Assembly: GCF_018604545.1 (NCBI RefSeq)
Contig: NZ_CP075896.1
Location: 4,030,001-4,094,000, forward strand
DNA from: Streptomyces koelreuteriae
GTDB taxonomy: Bacteria > Actinomycetota > Actinomycetes > Streptomycetales > Streptomycetaceae
Reading direction: 5' to 3'
DNA: 64,000 nucleotides
Numbering within the stretch: the first letter of the stretch is position 1; every line of letters starts with the position of its first letter. This document shows positions 1-8,563 of this stretch, one piece after another. The notes under the pieces are model-generated. The model had not been told where the DNA came from. It did no database searches and saw only the letters and a list, made by a program, of their open reading frames with translations. Both the position numbers and the translations under genes were made by a program.

Positions 1-2373
1 ACCCTGGTCCTGCTCGTGAGCGACGGTGTGGGCCGGGCCTGGCGCGACGGGCGTATGCACAGCACGCTGAACGGCTGGGCGCGTTGTGGGCCGACGGCCG
101 TGGTGCACGCGCTGCCGACGCGCATGTGGGGCGGTTCGGGGCTGCGCTCCCAGCGCTGGCGGGTGACCAGCGAGCGGCGCGGCTCGGCCAACACCGAGTG
201 GGGCGTGGCCGACCCGGTACTGCCGCCGCACATGGTGTCCTTCCGCGGGGTCCCCGTACCGGTGCTGGAGCCCGCGCCGGCAGCGCTCGCCGCCTGGGTA
301 CGGCTGGTGGCTTCCCCGGCCTCGTCCGCGACGCTGCCCCTGCTGGCCGCTCCCGGGTCGTCGGGGGCCCGGCCCGTGGACACGGGGCTGCCCCGGCTGC
401 GGCGCTTCCACGCGGCTGCCTCCCCGGAGGCCTACCGGCTCGCGGCACACCTGGCCGGTGTCGCCCCGCTGTCCCTTCCGGTGATGCGGCTGGTGCAGGC
501 GGCCATCCCCTGGGCGGACACCGCGAACCTCGCCGAGGTGTTCCTCGGCGGGCTGCTGCGTCCGCTTCCCGGGCCGCCGGGCGAGTCCCTGCCGCCGCAG
601 CACCAGCTCTTCGACTTCGACGGCGACATCGGGAACATCCTGCTCAACGCCGTGCCGCTGGCCGATGTCGTGGAGACCGGGCGGACCGTGAGCGCCCGCC
701 TGGAACTCCTGGCGGGCCGCTCCCCCGAGTTCCCGGCCTGGCTCGCCCATCCCGAGGGCACCGAACGCATCCCGTCCTCGACCCGGGCCTTCGCCGCCAT
801 CGGCCCCCGGCTGGCGGCCCGCTTCGGCGTCGGCAGCCTGGAGCGGCGCATGGGGAGCGTCTGGAGGCCGCTGCGCTCGGGCGACCCGTGGCGCATCGGG
901 CCGTACACGGTGCACGCCAGGGGAGTCGACGACGGGCTGTGCCGCAAGTTCCTGGGGCGGGACGCGGACGGTACGGAGGTCGTCGTCGTCACGGCAGACG
1001 GGCAGTTCGTGAGGAGGCTGAGCGCCGAGGAACTGGCTCTGCGGCGCATCGGCGGCGGGTGCGCTCCCCGGCTGGTCGCCAGCGGCCTCGACGACGACCC
1101 GCCCTGGATCGCCGAGACCCCTCCCCATTCACCGGACGGCATCCCGGCCGAGCCGCTCTCCACGGTCCTGGCGCGCGGAGACCTCGAACCGGATGCCGCC
1201 CTGGAACTGGCCCGGAACCTGTGCGAGGCGGTGGACACCAGTCACCGCGAGGGCCTGGCGCACGGGGACCTCACCCAAGAAACCGTGCGGTGCCTGGGCC
1301 GGACCGTGATCCTGACGGACTGGTTCCGGTCCTCCTACGATTCGGAACACGGCATCGACCGGGACATCACGGCGCTGGGGACGCTTCTCGAGCGGCTGAT
1401 CACCTTCGCCCCCGAGGATCTCGGTGAGCTCCGGGAACTCATCGAAGCGTGCCATTCCGCCCTCCGGGGATTCCGGCCGACGGCGGGGCGACTGGCGGAA
1501 CTCCTGGCCGCCCGGCTGGGCATGCAGGGGGACGACGGCAAGCTCGTCGCCGCGATGGACGCGCGGGCCAGGACCGAACTGATCCGCACACGGGTCCGCA
1601 CCTGCCGCCGGATCGCCGTCGTCGGGCTGCCCGGAGCCAGCGGCAAGAGCACCACAGCCGCCCTGCTGGCCACGGTGTTCGCCACCGAGCGGTACGGCGG
1701 GACCATCGTGGTGGACGCCGACCCCGGCGTCGGCACCCTCGGATTCCGGGTGAACGAGAACCGGGGCCGGGGCATGACGGCTCTCACTCAGACCCTCAGG
1801 CGATTCCAGAACGCCGACCTTCTTGAGCAGAACACCCGCCTGCTTGAACCCTTCCTGTCCACGATGCGAGCGGGCGCGCACGTCCTGACAGACCTGATCG
1901 GCCTGCCCGCCCCGGACCCGGCGTACGTCCAGCGGGTCTACGACCTGCTGCAGCAGGAGTACGAGATCCTGATCACCGACTCGCACTCCCCGGACCTCGA
2001 CGAGAACAAGCACGCCGTCCTGGGCCCTGCGCATCAGCTGGTCGTCGTGGCCGAGTCCATGCGGTCTCTGACGATGCCGCGCGCGCACGAGTACTTCAGC
2101 CGCCTGCTGGGACTCGGCTACAAGGAACTGCTGTCCCGGAGCATCATCGTCCTGTCGATGGGGATGCCCGACAGGCGGCAGACGCCCGACCCCTCGGGCA
2201 TCGTCGACCGGCCCACCGAACTTCGCCAGCTGTGCCGGGCCATTGTGTCGATCCCCCACAGCCCGTACCTGGCCAACGCGGGAGAGGCCGACCTCAGCGC
2301 ACTCGACCACGAACTCCGGGACGCCTACTACGCTTTGGCAGCCATCGTCGCCCAGTCCTTCAGGGCAACGTAG
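1..2373 (+). CDS. SAV_2336-type domain / pseudokinase / ParA-like ATPase fusion (5' truncated by window)
   Basis: The frame is open from base 1 and the first residues (TLVLLVSDGVGRAW) match the middle of a SAV_2336-type N-terminal domain, so the true start lies upstream. Three parts are visible. Residues to about 290 are the rest of the SAV_2336-like region (FPAWL ... SSTRAFAAIGPRLA). About 300-510 is a protein-kinase-like lobe in which HGDLTQETV stands where HRDxKxxN is expected and TDW where DFG is expected, so it is probably catalytically dead. About 530-785 is a P-loop ATPase with Walker A GLPGASGKSTTA and VVDADPGVGTLG, resembling the ParA/MinD group. SAV_2336-type proteins are found in multidomain actinobacterial signalling or conflict loci; the role here is unknown. 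The stop is TAG at 2371, followed by convergent DUF397 genes. Confidence 0.75.
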   Translation, partial: TLVLLVSDGVGRAWRDGRMHSTLNGWARCGPTAVVHALPTRMWGGSGLRSQRWRVTSERRGSANTEWGVADPVLPPHMVSFRGVPVPVLEPAPAALAAWVRLVASPASSATLPLLAAPGSSGARPVDTGLPRLRRFHAAASPEAYRLAAHLAGVAPLSLPVMRLVQAAIPWADTANLAEVFLGGLLRPLPGPPGESLPPQHQLFDFDGDIGNILLNAVPLADVVETGRTVSARLELLAGRSPEFPAWLAHPEGTERIPSSTRAFAAIGPRLAARFGVGSLERRMGSVWRPLRSGDPWRIGPYTVHARGVDDGLCRKFLGRDADGTEVVVVTADGQFVRRLSAEELALRRIGGGCAPRLVASGLDDDPPWIAETPPHSPDGIPAEPLSTVLARGDLEPDAALELARNLCEAVDTSHREGLAHGDLTQETVRCLGRTVILTDWFRSSYDSEHGIDRDITALGTLLERLITFAPEDLGELRELIEACHSALRGFRPTAGRLAELLAARLGMQGDDGKLVAAMDARARTELIRTRVRTCRRIAVVGLPGASGKSTTAALLATVFATERYGGTIVVDADPGVGTLGFRVNENRGRGMTALTQTLRRFQNADLLEQNTRLLEPFLSTMRAGAHVLTDLIGLPAPDPAYVQRVYDLLQQEYEILITDSHSPDLDENKHAVLGPAHQLVVVAESMRSLTMPRAHEYFSRLLGLGYKELLSRSIIVLSMGMPDRRQTPDPSGIVDRPTELRQLCRAIVSIPHSPYLANAGEADLSALDHELRDAYYALAAIVAQSFRAT

Positions 2374-2522
2374 GCCTCCGAAGAAACAGTGAGGACCCCG
2401 CCCCCGGGATTCTTGGAGTCCCGCACCCCGACCCCGAGCACCCCGAGGTCGGCGACCTCGACGCATTCGCCGCCGCTGCTCCCGCTGTACGACGACCTAC
2501 GCCACTGCGCGTCGCGCTCCAT
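2328..2522 (-). CDS. DUF397 domain protein
   Basis: This 64-residue protein is essentially one DUF397 domain: QWRRSSYSGSSGGECVEVADLGVLGVGVRDSKNPGGG, ending in a hydrophobic tail. The start is fixed by a TGATG overlap with the stop of the upstream DUF397 gene (1 nt shared), which implies translational coupling. DUF397 proteins sit beside XRE/DUF5753 regulators in Streptomyces and are thought to act with them, as BldB-like or partner proteins; the biochemical role is not established. Its 3' end overlaps the 3' end of the convergent SAV_2336-type gene by 46 bp. Confidence 0.85.
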   Translation of the reverse strand: MERDAQWRRSSYSGSSGGECVEVADLGVLGVGVRDSKNPGGGVLTVSSEAYVALKDWATMAAKA

Positions 2523-2716
2523 CAGGCCCTGACGTACGTCACGAAGGCGGAGTAGGCCTCCGGAGAGAGGGTGAGAATCCCGGCCTCGGGGTTCTTGGAG
2601 TCGCGCATGGCCAGGCCGAGGGTGAGGGCAGCGACCTCGATGCACTCGCCGCCCGTGTTGCCGCTGTACGACGACTTACGCCACCGCGCGTTGGTCAGGT
2701 CCTTGCTGATCCCCAT
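2522..2716 (-). CDS. DUF397 domain protein
   Basis: A 64-residue single DUF397 domain (RWRKSSYSGNTGGECIEVAALTLGLAMRDSKNPEAGILTL). It overlaps the 3' end of the upstream XRE gene by 41 nt and the start of the next DUF397 gene by 1 nt, so the three genes form one tightly coupled operon. It is clearly a paralogue of its downstream neighbour: the same W-R-K/R-SSYSG and RDSKNP blocks are spaced identically. Two tandem single-domain copies imply a local duplication. Confidence 0.88.
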   Translation of the reverse strand: MGISKDLTNARWRKSSYSGNTGGECIEVAALTLGLAMRDSKNPEAGILTLSPEAYSAFVTYVRA

Positions 2717-3524
2717 AACGCTCCTCCATCACGCGGTTGATCAGTGCTGCCGAATCCTTTACGGAGAGGGCTGCAGCCTGCAAGTGAGCGTAACGGAACG
2801 CGGCTTCCCTGACAGTGTCAGGGTTGGCCGTCATGTGGCCGGAGATGAGGTCTTCGGTGTAGATGATCTCCGGGTCGTCGTCGAAGCGCAGGCTGGTGAA
2901 CGACCCGATGAGGCTGGCGTGTTCCCCTGCCTCGTAGGGCAGCACCTGGATCCGCGCCCAACGGCGGTCGGCGAAGCTGAGCAGGTGCTGGAGTTGCCGA
3001 CGCATGACCTCGCGTCCGCCGATCGGCCGGTGCAGGGCGGCCTCGTCCAGGATCACCCAGGCCATCGGCGGCTTTTCGCGAGCCAGGATGCGCTGGCGCT
3101 CCATGCGGGCGGCGACCAACTCATCGAGCTTGTCCGGCATACCTGTCGCGAGCACGGCACGGGCGTACTCCTCCGTCTGGAGAAGTCCGTAGATCATCTG
3201 TGCCTGGTACGTCGAGATGCACTCCGCCCGCGCTTCCAACTCCGCGAACTGTTGGAACCACGCAGGCAACTGACTGCGCAACACCAACCCCACGAGCCTC
3301 GAAAAGCTCCCGTCCGTCATCAGCGCCGCATCCGCACGCTCCGCGAACTCCCTGGTCGGGACCTTGTGGGCCGTTTCGATCTGGCCGACGAGAGAATTCG
3401 TGCAGAAGATGCAGTCCCCCAGTTCCTTCTGGGACAGCCCCGCGCTCTCGCGGTAGCGGCGGAGCTCGGAGCCGAAATAGTCCAGCGGCGAGGCGGTGGG
3501 GTCGAGGCGGCGGATGTTGGGCAT
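2676..3524 (-). CDS. XRE-family regulator with DUF5753 domain
   Basis: 282 residues from MPNIRRLDPTASPLDYFGSELRRYRES. An N-terminal XRE helix-turn-helix (about 18-75: AGLSQKELGDCIFCTNSLVGQIETAHKVP) is followed by a DUF5753 domain (about 95-270: AECISTYQAQMIYGLLQTEEYARAVL ... IRVLPYEAG-like strand). The ATG at 3524 is chosen because GGGGGTGA precedes it by about 6 nt; in-frame ATG at 3563 is possible but has no clear ribosome site. This is the classical Streptomyces triad: regulator, DUF397 partner(s), and a divergent anti-sigma-like ATPase 84 bp away. Proteins of this type (relatives of the whiJ group) influence development; the specific role here is not known. Confidence 0.88.
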   Translation of the reverse strand: MPNIRRLDPTASPLDYFGSELRRYRESAGLSQKELGDCIFCTNSLVGQIETAHKVPTREFAERADAALMTDGSFSRLVGLVLRSQLPAWFQQFAELEARAECISTYQAQMIYGLLQTEEYARAVLATGMPDKLDELVAARMERQRILAREKPPMAWVILDEAALHRPIGGREVMRRQLQHLLSFADRRWARIQVLPYEAGEHASLIGSFTSLRFDDDPEIIYTEDLISGHMTANPDTVREAAFRYAHLQAAALSVKDSAALINRVMEERYGDQQGPDQRAVA

Positions 3525-3608
3525 GGAGGTCACCCCCAGGTCTGAACGCGGCACGGCGTTCATTTCGGTCTGTAGCCGAGCGTAATCACTCGACTCCACC
3601 CTGGTGGC

Positions 3609-4088
3609 ATGAATCACGCAACCCACCAGCCCTGGCCAGGACTTGGCTCCCCGGGCTTCCTGGGCTCCCGATACGGCACCGACTTCACGCTGGGTGAGCA
3701 CTCCGCCCGGCATCTGCGCCGGATCCTCAGGGTGTATCTCGTCGCCTGGGAGATGAGCGAGCTGTGCGACCCGGCCTGTCTGGCGCTCACCGAGCTCGTC
3801 GCCAACGTCGTACGCCACACGGACGACCGGCGCGCCGCGGTGCTGATGACGCGTCGGCCGGACGGGCGTGGGGTGCGGGTGGAGGTGACGGACACCTGCC
3901 CGCGCCCGCCGTTGTCCACAGCTGTGGACGAAGTCGCCGAACTTGCGGAAGGCGGGCGCGGCGTGCTGATCGTCGAGGCGGTCACGGACCGGTGGGGGTG
4001 GGATCCACTGCCCGACCGGCCCGGGAAGACCGTCTGGTTCGAGTGTGAACTGAAGGCGGCGCAGGACGAACACGGGTCAATCGGGTAG
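3609..4088 (+). CDS. ATP-binding protein, anti-sigma-factor-like (HATPase_c_2)
   Basis: 159 residues with a GHKL-type ATPase domain: the N-box region LALTELVANVVRHTD, and the glycine-rich segment EGGRGVLIVEAVTDRWG followed by GKTVWFECEL. The domain fills the protein, as in RsbW/SpoIIAB-like regulators. It is transcribed divergently from the XRE/DUF397 operon, a standard association in Streptomyces that suggests a shared regulatory module. Its last 12 bp overlap the 3' end of the convergent solute-binding lipoprotein gene. Confidence 0.88.
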   Translation: MNHATHQPWPGLGSPGFLGSRYGTDFTLGEHSARHLRRILRVYLVAWEMSELCDPACLALTELVANVVRHTDDRRAAVLMTRRPDGRGVRVEVTDTCPRPPLSTAVDEVAELAEGGRGVLIVEAVTDRWGWDPLPDRPGKTVWFECELKAAQDEHGSIG

Positions 4089-5495
4089 GAATTCTCTCAG
4101 CGCCTCATCCAGGCTTTTCGCTATCTCCGTGTCACTCGGCGGGTCTTCCCCCGGGCCTCGCGGAGGGTCGTACAGCGCGTCGAGTTCGGTGATGAGGGTG
4201 CGGTTCACCGCGCCGTACAGCGGCGTCACCGGGCGGCGGACGGCCTCGCGGAGCGCCGGGTACAGGATGTCGCGGGAGTAGCTGGTGCCGTCGGAGAAGC
4301 GGTCGGGGGGCGTACGGACCGTGCTCTCGCCGGTGGGGGACGCCCAGGGCGTCTCCGCGTACGCGGGGGCGTGGCGGCAGTCGGGGGCGGACTCCTGGTA
4401 CGCGGAGGTGCGGGTCGCGGCGAACCCGGCACGCAGCAGGCAGCGTTCGCTGTCGGGGTCGGTCAGGAACGCGATGAGTTCCTCGGCCTTCGCGGCCCGC
4501 TGCCCGGTCATGGAGGAGGTGACGGCGAGGTTCTGGCCGCCGAGCACGGTCTTGCCGGGCAGCCGGGTCACACCGAGCTTGCCCTTGAAGGTCTCGTAGA
4601 GGGTGGGATAGACGTACGGCCAGTGCCGCAGGAAGGTGGTGCGGCCCTCCGCGAAGGCGCTCAGCGACTCGGCCTCGCGGGACTCGGAGGCCTCCTTGAG
4701 CGTGTAGGCCTTCGCCGTGCGCTCACGCAGTTCGGCCACGCCCGCCGTGAGCTGCTGCTCGGTCGCGACGTATGTGCCGTCGCGGTCGGTCAGCTCGAAG
4801 TCCGGTACGGCCGAGGCGAACGCCTCGATCGCGTTGACCGTACGGCCCTCGTACGGGGCGAGCTGGGTGGTCCAGCCCGCTTTCTCGTCCCTGGGGGCGA
4901 CGGCGTCGATCAGGTCCCGCAGCTCGCGCCAGGTGACCCCGTCGCTGAGCTCGGTCCGGGAGGCACTGGCGTCCCGCAGATGGTCCTTGCGGTAGTACAG
5001 CAGGCCGGCGTCGCTGTTGAAGGGGACCGCGTACCGCTTGCCGTCCCAGTACGACGTGCTGTTGACGGAGGGGATGAGATCCTCGGGGGCCTTGACGGCC
5101 GCGTCCGTCAGCGGGCGGATCATGCCGGACTCGGCGAACTCCGGGATCCAGGTCACGTCGAGGTTGACCACGTCGTAGTCGGCGCTGCCCGACTGGAGGG
5201 CGCCGAGGAGCTGGCTGCGCTGCTGGTCGGCGGAGCCGGGCAGTTCGACGAGGCGGGCCCGGTAGCCGTGGGAGCCCTCCGTGGCGTTCCAGGCGTCGAT
5301 GAGCTGCTGGCGTATGCCGTTCTTGCCGGTGACGTCCTGGCCGCTGGCCACCACGATCCGGGTGGAGGCGTCGGCGCCCTGCGGCTGCTGTCCCCCGCCG
5401 TCCCCGGCGCCGCCGCCGGTGCAGGAGGCGACGGCGAGCAGCGACAGCGTGGACAGCAGGGACAGCACTGCGGCGGGCAGGCGGCGGGCCATCAT
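4077..5495 (-). CDS. Extracellular solute-binding lipoprotein (family 1-like)
   Basis: 472 residues with a signal peptide and lipobox (LLAVASC, Cys25), so a lipoprotein outside the membrane. The mature part looks like a sugar-type (family 1) periplasmic binding protein: RIVVASGQDVTGKNGI, then SGSADYDVVNLDVTWIPEFAESG, and KRYAVPFNSDAGLLYYRKD. No permease or ABC ATPase gene is nearby. Instead its ATG overlaps the stop of the upstream membrane caspase gene by 4 nt (ATGA), so it is translationally coupled to a protein that itself carries a solute-binding-like ectodomain. This suggests a ligand-sensing rather than a transport role (inference). Confidence 0.82.
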   Translation of the reverse strand: MMARRLPAAVLSLLSTLSLLAVASCTGGGAGDGGGQQPQGADASTRIVVASGQDVTGKNGIRQQLIDAWNATEGSHGYRARLVELPGSADQQRSQLLGALQSGSADYDVVNLDVTWIPEFAESGMIRPLTDAAVKAPEDLIPSVNSTSYWDGKRYAVPFNSDAGLLYYRKDHLRDASASRTELSDGVTWRELRDLIDAVAPRDEKAGWTTQLAPYEGRTVNAIEAFASAVPDFELTDRDGTYVATEQQLTAGVAELRERTAKAYTLKEASESREAESLSAFAEGRTTFLRHWPYVYPTLYETFKGKLGVTRLPGKTVLGGQNLAVTSSMTGQRAAKAEELIAFLTDPDSERCLLRAGFAATRTSAYQESAPDCRHAPAYAETPWASPTGESTVRTPPDRFSDGTSYSRDILYPALREAVRRPVTPLYGAVNRTLITELDALYDPPRGPGEDPPSDTEIAKSLDEALREFLPD

Positions 5496-8098
5496 TCCTC
5501 TCCCGTTCCGATGCGGGCGACCTCGTCGTGCAGGGCGGGGACCAGGTCGTCCCGGGCGTCCAGGCAGCGGCCCCGCCCGGCGTCGGCGATGCGCGTGGCG
5601 GGGCGCCCGCTGTCGCAGGCGCCGCTGTTCAGGGTCACCATCGCCACGGGCACGCCCGCGGACCCGGCCCGCTCAAGCACCTGTTCCAGCCGGTCGCCGG
5701 TCAGGCGGGTGTCGTCCTCGCCGTCGGTGAGATACACGATCAGTCGCGGCCTCTCGTCGTCGGCGCCGCGTTCCCGCATGAACGCCAGGGCGTCCAGCAG
5801 GGCGGCCGACGGATCTGCCTCCGCGTCCCGCACCTTGCCGGTGTCGAGGTCCTGTTCAGCCTTCTTGCGGGAGTGGGTGCCGAAGGGCACCAGCTCGGTG
5901 TGCGTACGGCCGGTGAGGCCGTGCACGGCCCACACCCCGTACTCGTCCTCCCCGCCGAGCCCGGGCAGGGTCTGCTTCAGGATGCCGGGGCCGCCGCTGG
6001 GGCCGTCCCACAGACCGGCCATCGAGCCGGAGCTGTCGAGCAGGAAGAGGACCCGGCCCGGTCCGTGCGCGTCGCCGTACTCCTCCAGTGCCCGGTCCAG
6101 ATCCGCCGCGTCGGCGGAGTCCGCCGGGCGGACTCCGCCGGTCAGGCCGGAGGGGACCGCCGACCCGGTGTCGAGCAGCGGGCGGTCACCGCTCGCGGAC
6201 CTGAAGCCCTGCTCGCCGAGCACCTCCCGGCCCTCCGCACCGGTCAGCCAGGCGCGGAAGCGGTCCGCCTCCTCGTCGCGCGCGTCGGCGTCCAGGTCGC
6301 CGTGGTCCCAGCGCACCCGCACGAACGTCGGTTCCAGTCCGGGTACGTCGTCGGGGTAGGCGGCGGTGCGCGGCACGCGGGTGGCCGGGCGGCAGCCGAT
6401 CCCGCTTCTGAGCAGGAACTCCGGGACCAGGGCCGCGCCGCGGTCGTCCACGGCGTCGTCGTCGGGCAGGCTGCACAGCAGCTTGACGGCCGAGGGCTCG
6501 GGCCGCTCGGGCCGGGTGATGCGCAGCTCGGCGCCGCGCGCGTCGTCCCCGTCGCCGTACAGGCCCGCGGTCGCCAGCAGCGCCGAGCCGGTCAAGGCGG
6601 GGTCGGGGCGGTGCACTTCGGCGGCGCCGGGCCCGCCCTCCAGGACGTCGACGAGCTCCGACAGCGAACGCCCGGTGGACTTGCCGAGGGTGTGGTCCAA
6701 GCCCCGCGGGACGGCCAGCACCACCGGCGAGTAGGCCAACGGCTCGGTGTCCGGCTCCAGTCGGGCGAAGACCCGGTCCTCCTGCGCGGCGGCGACCCGG
6801 CCGACGTCGGCGCCGGTCGCGGGTATCCACACGTCCGGCTGGGGGCCGATGTCCCGCTGCGGGTTGTCGTCCTCGCGCGGCTGCTGCCAGGCGTCGGTCC
6901 GCTCGCTCAGCGCGCTGACCACGGCGGCGGAACCGGCGCTGTAGACGGTGACGCCGCCGCGTCGGCAGCCGTCGTCCGTGGTGTTCGCGCCCGAGACGAA
7001 GTAGGCGTCCGCGGCGGCCTGCATCGCCGGTTCCAGGTCGGGGTCGGTCAGCACGCGCAGCTCCAGGGAGGGCGCGCAGATCGCGGAGTCGCCGAGGACG
7101 GCGAAGATCCCGTAGCCGCCGGCGCCGGTGGCGAGCAGGGCCAGCACGGCGGTGAGCAGGGCGGTCCGGCCGAGCCGTTCGGCGACGGCCCGGACAGCGG
7201 CGGCCGCCGCCCGCGTGAACTGCCGCAACCGGCGCGGGCGGACCGGCGGCGGATCCGGAACCCCGACGGGCACGGGCGGAGGCGCGGGCTCAGGGTCAGG
7301 CACCGGCACCGGCGGAGCCTCAGGCGCGAGCGAAGGCACCGGCCGCGCCGCCAGCAGGACGTCCGCGTCCGGGTCCCAGGGAGGTGCCAGTGCCTGCGGT
7401 ATCTGCGGGTCGTCCTCCTCCGCCCGGTATCCCGCCTCGTCCATCCGCTGCTTCAGCGTGGGATACAGCTCGGAGAGCCACACCTCCCCGCCCTCGTCGA
7501 GCACCTCGGCCAGCTCCCTGGTGAACGGCGTCGCGACGTCGGCGTCCCCGCCCAGGATGCAGCGGTTGGGCTGGACGCTCATCAGGAGGAGGACCTTCTC
7601 CTTGTTGCCCTCCGGGTCGGCGAAACGGTGCCAGATCCCCGCGGCGTGGCCCGCGTAGCAGCAGTCCAGGATCACCAGCACCTTCTCGGCGCGGCTCTCG
7701 GCGACGCAGATCTCGCCCAGCACCTGGGCGAAGCTCACCGCCCCGGGCAGCTCGCCCGCGACCACCCGCGCGGTGCGCATCTGCAGATGCAGCTCGCCGC
7801 CGGACGTGTTCACGACGGCGTGCCCGGCGAAGTAGAGCAGCAGCAGGCCATCGGCCTCGCGCACGGCATGGCGCAGCGCGGCGGTGAAGTCCTCCTGGGA
7901 CGGCGAGGCCAGCACTCTGATCTCGCCCGCGCCGAAGACCCCGCCCCGGTGCAGGGCGTCGTCGAGTGTCTTCCGGTTGTGCCGCACGGCGGGAAGCTGA
8001 CCGGTCACGCCCCGCGGGTCGGGGGCCGTGTGGTCGTATTCGGACACGCCGACGAGCAGCGCCCGGTTCGCTCGGCCGCGCGGGTCGAAGCGGCTCAC
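5492..8098 (-). CDS. Membrane-spanning caspase with solute-binding-like and vWA ectodomains
   Basis: 868 residues. About 10-250 is a caspase-family (C14) domain: catalytic His93 in YFAGHA and Cys147 in ILDCCYAG, both present. A proline-rich linker (252-288) and a basic stretch precede one transmembrane helix (about 312-335). About 342-620 resembles a binding-protein fold (LELRVLTDPDLEPAMQAAADAYF, then DVWIPATGADV and ALTGSALLATAGLYG). About 681-860 is a von Willebrand A domain with an intact MIDAS (FLLDSSGSM, LTDGEDDT). Predicted topology puts the caspase inside and the two other domains outside. It lies 4 bp downstream of the EACC1 gene. Standalone caspase/EACC1 pairs are known from predicted conflict systems; this receptor-like architecture is what stands out. 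Confidence 0.85.
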   Translation of the reverse strand: MSRFDPRGRANRALLVGVSEYDHTAPDPRGVTGQLPAVRHNRKTLDDALHRGGVFGAGEIRVLASPSQEDFTAALRHAVREADGLLLLYFAGHAVVNTSGGELHLQMRTARVVAGELPGAVSFAQVLGEICVAESRAEKVLVILDCCYAGHAAGIWHRFADPEGNKEKVLLLMSVQPNRCILGGDADVATPFTRELAEVLDEGGEVWLSELYPTLKQRMDEAGYRAEEDDPQIPQALAPPWDPDADVLLAARPVPSLAPEAPPVPVPDPEPAPPPVPVGVPDPPPVRPRRLRQFTRAAAAAVRAVAERLGRTALLTAVLALLATGAGGYGIFAVLGDSAICAPSLELRVLTDPDLEPAMQAAADAYFVSGANTTDDGCRRGGVTVYSAGSAAVVSALSERTDAWQQPREDDNPQRDIGPQPDVWIPATGADVGRVAAAQEDRVFARLEPDTEPLAYSPVVLAVPRGLDHTLGKSTGRSLSELVDVLEGGPGAAEVHRPDPALTGSALLATAGLYGDGDDARGAELRITRPERPEPSAVKLLCSLPDDDAVDDRGAALVPEFLLRSGIGCRPATRVPRTAAYPDDVPGLEPTFVRVRWDHGDLDADARDEEADRFRAWLTGAEGREVLGEQGFRSASGDRPLLDTGSAVPSGLTGGVRPADSADAADLDRALEEYGDAHGPGRVLFLLDSSGSMAGLWDGPSGGPGILKQTLPGLGGEDEYGVWAVHGLTGRTHTELVPFGTHSRKKAEQDLDTGKVRDAEADPSAALLDALAFMRERGADDERPRLIVYLTDGEDDTRLTGDRLEQVLERAGSAGVPVAMVTLNSGACDSGRPATRIADAGRGRCLDARDDLVPALHDEVARIGTGEE

Positions 8099-8102
8099 CG
8101 GG

Positions 8103-8438
8103 CTACTCGCCGTCGGAGCCCAGCGGGCGGATCTCCGAATCGGGTTCGCCGCCCTGGAGCCTGCGGCGGTTGTTCTTCCAGGTCTTCACCGCGCGGGCGG
8201 TGTAGTCGGTCAGCGCCGCCACCGTCGCGACGTCACCGAGCAGTTGGAGGACCAGCTCGACGTCGGGTCCCAGCCGCCCCTTGGGCCCGTCGGTGCTGGT
8301 CCGCTCCTCGATGCGCAACTGCGCGTCGGACAGCAGTCGTTCCAGCGGCTCGTCCCGCTCCAGCCATGCCCGCAAGGCTCTGACATCGTCCACGGTCGCG
8401 CCGTCACCCAGCCGGACGCGTACGCCTAAGACAGCCAC
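8103..8438 (-). CDS. Effector-associated constant component EACC1-like protein
   Basis: A small protein resembling the EACC1 family: VLGVRVRLGDGATVDDVRALRAWLERDEPL ... GPDVELVLQLLGDVATVAALTDYTARAVKTWKNNRR. EACC1 is known as a constant partner of caspase, trypsin or other effectors in predicted NTP-dependent conflict systems. I use the GTG at 8438 because AGGGGG precedes it by 5 nt (111 residues); in-frame ATGs at 8456, 8465 and 8468 would add up to 10 residues. Codon 4 from the GTG is TTA (8429-8427), a rare codon read in Streptomyces by the bldA tRNA, so synthesis may be developmentally gated. The caspase gene follows after 4 bp. Confidence 0.75.
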   Translation of the reverse strand: MAVLGVRVRLGDGATVDDVRALRAWLERDEPLERLLSDAQLRIEERTSTDGPKGRLGPDVELVLQLLGDVATVAALTDYTARAVKTWKNNRRRLQGGEPDSEIRPLGSDGE

Positions 8439-8563
8439 TTCGTCCCCCTCTGTCATACGCGACATCATGACACCGGGTCAGGCCGCGGGGGCAGACCTTT
8501 GACGCAAACCGCGCAAGAGCCCGCACACGCTCTTCACGCCGCACGCCCCCGGCGCACGGGTGC

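Noticed and set aside
4077..5495. Solute-binding lipoprotein as part of an ABC sugar importer
   Set aside because: No permease or ATPase gene is near, and it is coupled to the caspase gene instead.
7128..7658. Ser/Ala/Gly-rich frame on the plus strand as a secreted protein
   Set aside because: Lies wholly inside the caspase gene on the opposite strand and lacks a ribosome site and signal peptide.
5528..8383. Very long open frame antisense to the caspase gene
   Set aside because: It is a GC-bias shadow: Gly/Arg/Val-rich with no recognisable domain, while the minus strand carries clear catalytic motifs. The same applies to long frames opposite aspS, the MFS genes and the kinases.
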